40,488 nucleotides of DNA. Source: Candidatus Thermoflexus japonica (lineage in GTDB: Bacteria > Chloroflexota > Anaerolineae > Thermoflexales > Thermoflexaceae). The notes beneath the pieces were generated by a model. The model was not told the origin of the DNA. It was given only the letters and a program-made list of their open reading frames with translations, and ran no database searches. How positions within the stretch are numbered: position 1 is the first letter of the stretch; every line of letters starts with the position of its first letter. The DNA is taken from NCBI GenBank assembly GCA_002898735.1, contig BEHY01000020.1, forward strand, positions 1 to 40,488, read 5' to 3'. Below are positions 33,740 through 40,488 of this stretch, one piece after another. The position numbers and the translations under genes are program-made.

Positions 33740-35203
33740 ATGAGCAAAGGGAAACGCGCCTTTGGGCTTTCGCTGCTCCTGATGCTGACCGCGTGGGCCT
33801 GTCGGGGAAGCCCGGGAACTGCCACCCCGGTGTCTCCGCCGGCCCCGACGCATCTTCTATCTCCCACGTCTACATCCGCGCCGCTTACTCCGGAAGCGGA
33901 ACTTTCGCGCCATCGGCCGCTCCCTCCCACCTGGACCCCCACACCGACGCCCTCTCCGCTGCCGGCGGAGCAGGCCTGTCAGGGGCCAGCGGGGCCGGCG
34001 GGCAGGCTGGCCTACATCCACGGGGGGGATTTGTGGGTTCGGGAACTCCCCACCGGGTTGTCGATCCAGTTGACCCGGAACGGCCGGATGCGAATGCCCC
34101 GCTGGTCTCCTTCCGGCCGCTGGCTGGCCGCCCTATATGGGGAGGCGGAGGTTCAGATTTTCACTGCGGCAGGGAAGCCGGTGCAAACCCTGCCTGGGGC
34201 TCTATTCCGCTGGTCCCCTGTATCGGATCAGCTGGCCGTTCGCACCCCGGAGGGGGGATTGCTCCGGGTTGTCCCCGGGGAGGCGCCGCAGACGTTGCTG
34301 GAGGCCGGCGCCGGGATTCAGGAGATCGCCTGGAGCCCGGATGGGCGCTGGATTGCGTATTCTGGCCTGAGGACGCTGAAAGGGGAGAAAGATGTTTACT
34401 CTGGACAACCTGGGGCCCGCTACGCCTTTCTGGGGCGCATCCGGGTGGAGGGTGGACGTCCGGAAGAGCTTCTCAACGCTGGCCGGCCTTCCGAGTATGG
34501 CCTCATCCTGGCCGGCTGGTCTCCCGATGGGCATGCCCTGCTTTACTGGGTGGATCCGATGTTCTCCGCCTCATTGCTGGCCGATGGGGTTCCCCTGTGG
34601 GCGCTGCCGGTCAGGGGAGGTCCCGCCCGGGCTTTGACGATGGAGCCGATGTTGCTTTATGAGGATTTCCTGGCGCCATCCCCGAAGGGGGATGATCGGA
34701 TCGCGGTGGTGGTGGGAGGCTATCGGGGCGCGTGGACCAGCAAACAGCTTCATCTGCTGTCCGTCCGAACCGGGGAGAGTCAGGTCCTGTTCTCCGGTCC
34801 CTACGCAGTCTCTTCGCCGGCCTGGTCGGCGGATGGGACACGGATCGCTTTTATCGCCATGCCGGATCGGGGCGATCTGGCCGGGGGGGAAGAGGCCCGT
34901 CGGGGATTGCTCCAGCGTCGCCTGTTCGTAGTGGATGTCGCCGGCGGATCTTCAGGGCCTCGATGGGAGCAGTTGACCGACGACCCGGCCTATCGCGACG
35001 AATATCCCAGGTGGTTGGGGGAGTGGATCCTATTCCTCCGACTCGATCGTTGGGATCGGATCTCTCTATGGACGATCCCGGCCTCCGGAGGCTCGCCTTG
35101 CTGGATTCTGGAAAGGATCGATGCCCCGCTGACCTGGTTTGGATATTACGGCCATCTGGATTGGGGAAATTATCTGGATGTCTGGCGGCCCCCGGCGCCG
35201 TGA
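33740..35203 (+). CDS. TolB/WD40-like beta-propeller lipoprotein
   Basis: This 487-residue secreted lipoprotein has signal peptide and lipobox TAWAC (Cys21), a Pro/Thr-rich linker (residues 25-80, including PTWTPTPTPSPLP) and a TolB/WD40-like beta-propeller of repeated W-SP-GRWIAY-type blades: RWSPSGRWLAALYGEAEV, EIAWSPDGRWIAYSGLR, GWSPDGHALLYW, AWSADGTRIAFIAM. ATG 33740 has AAGGAGA 9 nt upstream; an in-frame TTG at 33731 touches the ribosome site. It lies 146 bp after the frameshifted paralogue-like gene and shares its layout. Function unknown; such proteins often act as periplasmic or surface-anchored scaffolds or binders. Confidence 0.85.
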   Translation: MSKGKRAFGLSLLLMLTAWACRGSPGTATPVSPPAPTHLLSPTSTSAPLTPEAELSRHRPLPPTWTPTPTPSPLPAEQACQGPAGPAGRLAYIHGGDLWVRELPTGLSIQLTRNGRMRMPRWSPSGRWLAALYGEAEVQIFTAAGKPVQTLPGALFRWSPVSDQLAVRTPEGGLLRVVPGEAPQTLLEAGAGIQEIAWSPDGRWIAYSGLRTLKGEKDVYSGQPGARYAFLGRIRVEGGRPEELLNAGRPSEYGLILAGWSPDGHALLYWVDPMFSASLLADGVPLWALPVRGGPARALTMEPMLLYEDFLAPSPKGDDRIAVVVGGYRGAWTSKQLHLLSVRTGESQVLFSGPYAVSSPAWSADGTRIAFIAMPDRGDLAGGEEARRGLLQRRLFVVDVAGGSSGPRWEQLTDDPAYRDEYPRWLGEWILFLRLDRWDRISLWTIPASGGSPCWILERIDAPLTWFGYYGHLDWGNYLDVWRPPAP

Positions 35204-35258
35204 TCGGCGAGCTTTCGCTCCCAGCAGCCTTCGCGAGGCAGGTTGTGCTCGTCCGACC

Positions 35259-36140
35259 TCACGGCCTGGTCTGGCTGGGGCGAAGGGCGCGAAGCGCTGC
35301 GCTGAGCCTTGCCCACTCCTCCAGGGAGAGGGTCTCCGCCCGTCGGGCGGGATCGATCCCCGCTTCCGCCAGTGCCCTTCGGATGAGATCATCCGGGATT
35401 CCCAGGCCGTGGCTCAGGGCGTTGTGAAGTTGCTTGCGGCGCTGGCTGAACCCTGCCCGCACCACCTCGAAGAACCAGTCGGGATCCCCCAGATCCACCG
35501 CAGGTTGTTCGTAGGGGTCGATGACCACCACCGCGGAATTCACCTCCGGTCGGGGCCAGAAGGCGCCGGCCCGGATCCGGTCCACGACCTGGGGGCGCCC
35601 GTAGACCTGCACGCTCACGGCGAGCAGGCTCATCTCCCCCGGCCCGGCCGTGATCCGCCGCGCAACCTCCAGCTGAACTGTAAGGACGATCCGGCGGGGC
35701 TTGAGGGGGGCTTCCATCAGATGACGGAGGATGGGCGAGGTGATGGAATAAGGGATGTTGCCGATCGCGCGGTAAGGATGGCCCTGAACCAGGGCGACGG
35801 GATCAAGCGTTAGGATATCCCCGTGGACGATCGTGACATTGGGAAAGGAGGCCAGGATCTCGCGGAGCAACGGCATGAACTGCTCGTCGATCTCCACGGC
35901 CACCACGTGATCCGCCTGGAGGGCCAGATGGCGGGTGAGGGTGCCCGGGCCCGCCCCGATCTCCAGCGCCCACTCCCCGGGCTGGAGCCCAGCTGCCTCC
36001 GCGATGCGGGCCAGGATGCGCTCATCGATCAGGAAATGCTGCCCCAGCCCTTTGCGCGGCCGGATGCCGCGGGCCCTCAGGTATTGAGGCCAGGGGATCG
36101 GAGGTAGCGTCGGGACATGCGACCGATCACGCAACGGCAA
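35259..36140 (-). CDS. rsmA: 16S rRNA (adenine1518-N6/adenine1519-N6) dimethyltransferase
   Basis: This 293-residue KsgA/RsmA dimethylates A1518 and A1519 at the 3' end of 16S rRNA. It shows GLGQHFLIDERILARI, motif I ALEIGAGPGTLTRHL, motif II VVAVEIDEQF, VTIVHGDILTLD, the catalytic NIPYSITSPIL, LTVQLEVARRITAGPG, GAFWPRPEVNSAVV and the C-terminal AGFSQRRKQLHNALSHG. Length is typical. The likely start is TTG 36140, with AAAGGA 4 nt upstream; a second in-frame TTG at 36134 would have 10-nt spacing, so the start is not certain. It converges with the lipoprotein gene and is divergent from the tRNA-23S unit. Confidence 0.95.
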   Translation of the reverse strand: MPLRDRSHVPTLPPIPWPQYLRARGIRPRKGLGQHFLIDERILARIAEAAGLQPGEWALEIGAGPGTLTRHLALQADHVVAVEIDEQFMPLLREILASFPNVTIVHGDILTLDPVALVQGHPYRAIGNIPYSITSPILRHLMEAPLKPRRIVLTVQLEVARRITAGPGEMSLLAVSVQVYGRPQVVDRIRAGAFWPRPEVNSAVVVIDPYEQPAVDLGDPDWFFEVVRAGFSQRRKQLHNALSHGLGIPDDLIRRALAEAGIDPARRAETLSLEEWARLSAALRALRPSQTRP

Positions 36141-36351
36141 CCTGTCCTTTTGAGACGGAGGTCGGGAATGGCGCCACGGACTCCCCGGGGCTGACTGGCC
36201 TTCCCGATCCAGGCCAGCCGCGTAAGCCCCGTTCGAATCTATGATCAGAACGGCTCAGATTGCAAGTTCGCGCTGCGGAACGGACGCAACGTCCGGTCTG
36301 CGAGCACCCGGTCATCGATGGCGCCCCTCTGGGGAAATGGACGACGGTCTC

Positions 36352-36379
36352 TTGACAGAGGCGGCCTTCGGCGTATAAA
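36352..36379 (+). promoter_or_regulatory. Promoter of the tRNA-Ile/tRNA-Ala/23S unit
   Basis: TTGACA (36352-36357), a 16-bp spacer and TATAAA (36374-36379, inside TATAAAAT) lie 23 bp before tRNA-Ile. No 16S sequence lies between this and rsmA, so transcription of the spacer tRNAs begins here. The 262-bp gap 36141-36402 also holds a CGGACG-CAA-CGTCCG hairpin at 36281-36295. Confidence 0.85.
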
Positions 36380-36402
36380 ATCATAAGCGCCACAGGAGAG
36401 AT

Positions 36403-36476
36403 GGGCCTGTAGCTCAGGCGGTCAGAGCACTCCCCTGATAAGGGAGGGGTCCCTGGTTCGAGTCCAGGCAGGCCCA
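36403..36476 (+). tRNA. tRNA-Ile (anticodon GAT)
   Basis: A 74-nt cloverleaf folds with acceptor GGGCCTG/CAGGCCC, D stem GCTC/GAGC, anticodon stem CTCCC/GGGAG around loop CTGATAA (anticodon GAT), and T arm CCTGG-TTCGAGT-CCAGG. The CCA end is not encoded (CCT follows the discriminator A). With tRNA-Ala this is the pair normally found in the 16S-23S spacer. Confidence 0.97.
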
Positions 36477-36484
36477 CCTGGGGT

Positions 36485-36560
36485 GGGGATGTAGCTCAGA
36501 TGGGAGAGCGCCTCCTTTGCACGGAGGAGGTCACGGGTTCGAGTCCCGTCATCTCCACCA
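36485..36560 (+). tRNA. tRNA-Ala (anticodon TGC)
   Basis: A 76-nt cloverleaf has acceptor GGGGATG/CATCTCC (one G-T pair), D stem GCTC/GAGC, anticodon stem CCTCC/GGAGG around loop TTTGCAC (anticodon TGC), and T arm ACGGG-TTCGAGT-CCCGT. The 3' CCA is encoded, unlike in the neighbouring tRNA-Ile. Confidence 0.97.
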
Positions 36561-36566
36561 TTCACC

Positions 36567-36595
36567 TTGACAGAGGGGGAGGACCCCGTTATAAT
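36567..36595 (+). promoter_or_regulatory. Perfect-consensus promoter between tRNA-Ala and 23S rRNA
   Basis: TTGACA (36567-36572), exactly 17 bp, TATAAT (36590-36595). Both hexamers and the spacer are consensus, 6 bp downstream of tRNA-Ala and about 210 bp before mature 23S. This should let 23S be transcribed independently of the tRNAs. Confidence 0.9.
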
Positions 36596-36730
36596 GAAAA
36601 GCCCGCGGGATGGAGGCTGACGCCCGAAGCCGGGCGGGGAGTCCGGAGGCGGGAGCCAGCGGCCATCCGCTGGCGGGCCAGGCATGGATAGGCGGCTCGT
36701 CAAGGGAGACCGGGTGGATTCAGCCCGGGG

Positions 36731-36742
36731 TGCACCTTAACA
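36731..36742 (+). promoter_or_regulatory. boxA-like antitermination site
   Basis: TGCACCTTAACA matches 10 of 12 positions of the rRNA boxA (TGCTCTTTAACA). It lies 135 bp downstream of the 36567-36595 promoter and 70 bp before 23S, in the normal place for Nus-factor-dependent rRNA antitermination. Confidence 0.65.
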
Positions 36743-37353
36743 ACCGAACAGAGCGTGAGACGAAGAGAGAACGCAACGCGGGCAGCTCGGGAAACGGGTT
36801 CTCCGCGTCACGTGTAAGCGAGTAAGGGCATGCGGTGGATGCCTTGGCGCCAGGGGCCGATGAAGGGCGCGGCACACTGCGAAAAGCCTCGGGGAGCCGT
36901 GTGCGGGCGTTATGACCCGGGGGTGCCCGAATGGGGAAACCCGCCTGGGGTGAACCCCAGGCATCCGTGGCTGAATCCATAGGCCACGGAGGGGCACGGG
37001 GGGAACTGAAACATCTTAGTACCCCCAGGAAAAGAAATCAACCGAGATTCCCCAAGTAGTGGCGAGCGAACGGGGAAGAGCCTAAACCCACAGGGTGTCA
37101 AAGCCCGAGGGCGTTGTCCTGTGGGGGTTGTGGGACCCATCCGGAGGCGGCCTCGGACGCCTCAGGGAGTTACCAAGCCTTGGCCTAGCCGAAGCGGTCT
37201 GGAAAGGCCCGCCATAGAGGGTGATAGCCCCGTAGGCGAAAGGTCGAAGGCCTCCCGGGGATGGGATCCCGAGTACCACGGCCCACGGGGAAGGTCGTGG
37301 GAAGCAGGGGGGACCACCCTCCAAGGCTAAATACCCCTGGCGACCGATAGCGC

Positions 37354-37387
<34 letters not shown>

Positions 37388-37959
37388 GGTGAGGGGAGTG
37401 AAATAGAACCTGAAACCGCATGCCTACAAGCGGTCCGAGGGCTATGGCCCCTTCGGGGGCAATGCCTGAGGGCGTGCCTTTTGGAGAATGAGCCGGCGAG
37501 TTACTCTCGGTGGCGAAGGCTAAGGGGGTCACACCCGGAGCCGGAGCGAAAGCGAGTCCGAACAGGGCGTCCCGTCGCCGGGAGTAGACGCGAAACCGGG
37601 TGAGCTACCCATGGCCAGGGTGAAGCGGGGCTAATCCCCCGTGGAGGCCCGAACCCATCACCAGTGCAAAGGTGTGGGATGAGCTGTGGGTAGGGGTGAT
37701 ATGCCAATCGAACCCGGAGATAGCTCGTTCTCCCCGAAATAGCTTTAGGGCTAGCCTCACGCGGTCCGTGGCGGAGGTAGAGCACTGGTAGGGCTAGGGG
37801 CGTTATGCTACCGAACCCTGTCAAACTCCGAATGCCGCCACGTGCAGCGTGGGAGTCGGACCGTGGGGGATAACCTCCATGGTCGAGAGGGGAACAACCC
37901 AGACCGCCTGCTAAGGCCCCCAAGTCCGGGCTCAGTGGGAAAGGATGTGGGGCTGCTGT

Positions 37960-37995
<36 letters not shown>

Positions 37996-38750
37996 TAAAG
38001 AGTGCGTAACAGCTCACTGGTCGAGCGGCCCTGCGCCGAAAATGTAACGGGGCTCAAGCCCGGCGCCGAAGCAGCGGGCTCCCGCGTCGATGAGGCACGG
38101 GAGCGGTAGGGGAGCGTTCCGCACGCGTGGAAGCGCGACCGTGAGGACGCGTGGAGCGTGCGGAAGTGAGAATGCCGGCACGAGTAGCGGAAGACGCGTG
38201 AGAACCGCGTCCGCCGAAGGCCTAAGGTTTCCGACGCAAGGTCGATCCGCGTCGGGTTAGGCGGGACCTAAGGCGAGGCCGAAAGGCGTAGCCGATGGAC
38301 AGCCGGTTAATATTCCGGCCCCACCCGGGTGGAGCGAAGGGGGGACGCAGGAGGGTAGGCCAGCCGGCCGCTGGCAGCGCCGGTGCCAAGTCCTTAGGGC
38401 GATGAAGGCGGCAGGCAAATCCGCCGCCGGAGCCTGAGGGATGATGGCGAGCCGGGGAAACCCGGCGGAAGTGGTCGAGCCCACACTGCCGAGAAAAGCC
38501 TCTAAGCGTTGAAGCCCGGGTGCCCGTACCGCAAACCGACACCGGTAGGCTGGCGTAAGCGCGCCAAGGCGGACGGGAGAACCCTCCTCAGGGAACTCGG
38601 CAAACTGACCCCGTAACTTCGGGAGAAGGGGTGCCTCGCGTAGGGTGAGGCCTTCGGGCCGAGCCCGAGGAGGCCGCAGTGAACAGGCCCTGGCGACTGG
38701 TTACCTAAACCACAGGTCTCTGCTAACCCGTAAGGGGATGTATAGGGGCC

Positions 38751-38788
<38 letters not shown>

Positions 38789-38817
38789 ACCCGGCTTCGG
38801 CCGGTGTAGCCCTGAAC

Positions 38818-39565
<748 letters not shown>

Positions 39566-39585
39566 AGCGAAATTCCTTGTCGGGT

Positions 39586-40357
39586 AAGTGAGAACTTGCC
39601 CCTTCGTCCCGTGAGGGACGATGAAAAGCCGGCTCATATCGGGGGAGCCCTCCTGCTACTGTGCGGGTGGCGTGGGGTAACCCCGAGGGAAGTCAGCCCA
39701 ACCTTTAGGTTGGGCTTGACCCCGTAACGACTGACCCGAAAGGGGAGGCGCGGTTTCCCACCCCGCGCAAAACGCCGGCCCTCACCCCTTGCCCTCAACC
39801 TGGGCAAGAAGGAAGCATCTATGGAGCCTCTTTCCGAACGAGGTGGGGTGAAATGTCTCCGCTTGACCCATGGTATGTAACCGGCCTGGTGGATGGTGAG
39901 GGTTGTTTCATGGTGAGCTTCAATCTCCGATCTTCGCTGTCCACGGGCATCGAAGTCCGCCCCGCTTTTGCCGTGGCATTGAATCGGCGGTCGCTGGAAG
40001 TCTTGAAGAAGCTACACCGATTCTTCGGCTGTGGAGCCATCCGATATTCTCGGAGTGACCGCACCTATAAGTGGGAGGTGCGTTCTGTCCCGGATATCGT
40101 TCGGCGAGTGCTCCCCCACTTTGAGCGCTACCCCCTCCAAACGGCAAAGCGGGAGGACTTCGAGCGATTCGCTCAGATTTGCCGGTGGGTTTATGCGAAC
40201 CATCACCGAAACCGCGAATGCCTAAAGCGCATCATAGAGTTGGCCTACGAGATGAACCCAAGCGGCAAACGCCGTTATCGGAAAGAGGAACTCCTAAGGG
40301 TGCTTGGGTGAGGTGAAGGGATAGTCTGCCGCCAGCGGAAACGCTGGGGAAAAGGTG
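39586..40357 (+). mobile_element. Group I intron at 23S position 1951, with homing endonuclease
   Basis: A 772-nt insertion lies after U1951, again with exon U and terminal intron G. Visible elements are IGS GCCC against exon GGGU (P1), P2 CGTCCC-GTGA-GGGACG (39605-39620), P3 TCGGG/CCCGA (39639-39643, 39735-39739), a 9-bp hairpin AGCCCAACC-TTTA-GGTTGGGCT (39695-39716), P7 GACT/AGTC (39729-39732, 40323-40326), P8 CTCACCC/GGGTGAG (39781-39787, 40306-40312) and P9 CCAGCG-GAAA-CGCTGG (40332-40347). The endonuclease gene sits in P8. P4-P6 pairing was not fully resolved by eye. The same 23S position carries an intron in Coxiella. Confidence 0.9.
39853..40311 (+). CDS. LAGLIDADG homing endonuclease of the L1951 intron
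   Basis: This 152-residue single-motif LAGLIDADG protein (WYVTGLVDGEGCF, residues 7-19) shares with its neighbour the pattern P-F-V...L--L-RFF-CG, then Y-WEVRS, and an aromatic-rich YPLQTAKREDFERF. ATG 39853 has GAGGTG 7 nt upstream. The stop codon lies within the P8 3' strand GGGTGAG, as in the first intron. It should nick or cut the 1951 site of intronless 23S and may also help splicing. Confidence 0.9.
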   Translation: MSPLDPWYVTGLVDGEGCFMVSFNLRSSLSTGIEVRPAFAVALNRRSLEVLKKLHRFFGCGAIRYSRSDRTYKWEVRSVPDIVRRVLPHFERYPLQTAKREDFERFAQICRWVYANHHRNRECLKRIIELAYEMNPSGKRRYRKEELLRVLG

Positions 40358-40388
<31 letters not shown>

Positions 40389-40488
40389 CGGGGCGCTGTC
40401 CCGAGGAGGGTCCCGGCGAAACTGCGAACTGCGTGAAGACGCGCAGTGCCCGCAGCGGGACAAAAAGACCCCGTGGAGCTTTACTGGA

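Noticed and set aside
36271..36300. CGGACG-CAA-CGTCCG hairpin as a terminator of a lost 16S gene
   Set aside because: No T-tract and no nearby 16S-like sequence, so it cannot be assigned.
39586..40357. Second 23S insertion as an archaeal-type or intervening-sequence element
   Set aside because: Exon U / intron terminal G, an IGS match to the exon, P7 and P9 with GNRA loop all fit a group I intron; no bulge-helix-bulge motif is evident.

Overview
The window is GC-rich, gene-dense bacterial chromosome. Several features suggest a thermophilic Chloroflexota, perhaps Thermoflexus-like: large GT-C and PTPS-related membrane glycosyltransferases, lipoproteins with Pro/Thr-rich linkers and beta-propellers, a GT4-GH130 pair, a mannosylglycerate-hydrolase-like enzyme, and group I introns in 23S rRNA. 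This placement is inferred from gene content and style, not from a database match.

Layout. (a) 1-3012, minus: a GT4 glycosyltransferase that runs off the left edge, and a GH130 phosphorylase, both probably for mannose glycans. (b) 3413-7650, plus: a GDP-6-deoxymannose reductase-like SDR, GDP-mannose 4,6-dehydratase, a phosphohexomutase and a TatD nuclease, packed as an operon behind a TATAAT box. (c) 7970-16149, plus: a polyprenyl diphosphate synthase with its own promoter, a GT2 glycosyltransferase, two large membrane glycosyltransferase-like proteins with tandem C-terminal beta-sandwich domains, and a HAD-IIA phosphatase. A strong hairpin at 16168-16196 closes this block. (d) 16218-24939, minus: a secreted protein with a Pro-rich repeat tail, an MGH1-like glycoside hydrolase, a TadB/TadC-like and a TadG-like pilus assembly pair, a NadD-like nucleotidyltransferase, and bifunctional NAD(P)HX repair enzyme Nnr. 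(e) 25138-31186: an ASCH protein (plus) convergent with a minus-strand run of a GNAT-ABC ATPase fusion, SfsA, QueA, a Cys-cluster protein and an M29 aminopeptidase. (f) 31336-31501: a MITE/REP-like element with 13-bp terminal inverted repeats. (g) 31583-36140: a methyltransferase (minus), a frameshifted beta-propeller lipoprotein and an intact one (plus), and RsmA (minus). (h) 36352-40488, plus: a promoter, tRNA-Ile(GAT), tRNA-Ala(TGC), a second perfect-consensus promoter, a boxA-like site, and a 23S rRNA gene cut off by the right edge.

The most striking feature is in the 23S gene. Two group I introns, inserted after positions equivalent to E. coli U1931 and U1951, are separated by an exon of only 20 nt. 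Each carries a LAGLIDADG homing endonuclease gene in its P8 loop, and in each the ORF stop codon forms part of the P8 3' strand. No 16S gene lies upstream, so the usual spacer tRNAs and the 23S form a unit unlinked from 16S.

Sugar nucleotides from block (b), the polyprenyl carrier from (c), and the glycosyltransferases in (a) and (c) fit one theme: lipid-carrier-dependent synthesis of surface glycans containing mannose or 6-deoxymannose. The rest is mostly housekeeping: NAD repair, tRNA queuosine, rRNA methylation and a peptidase.
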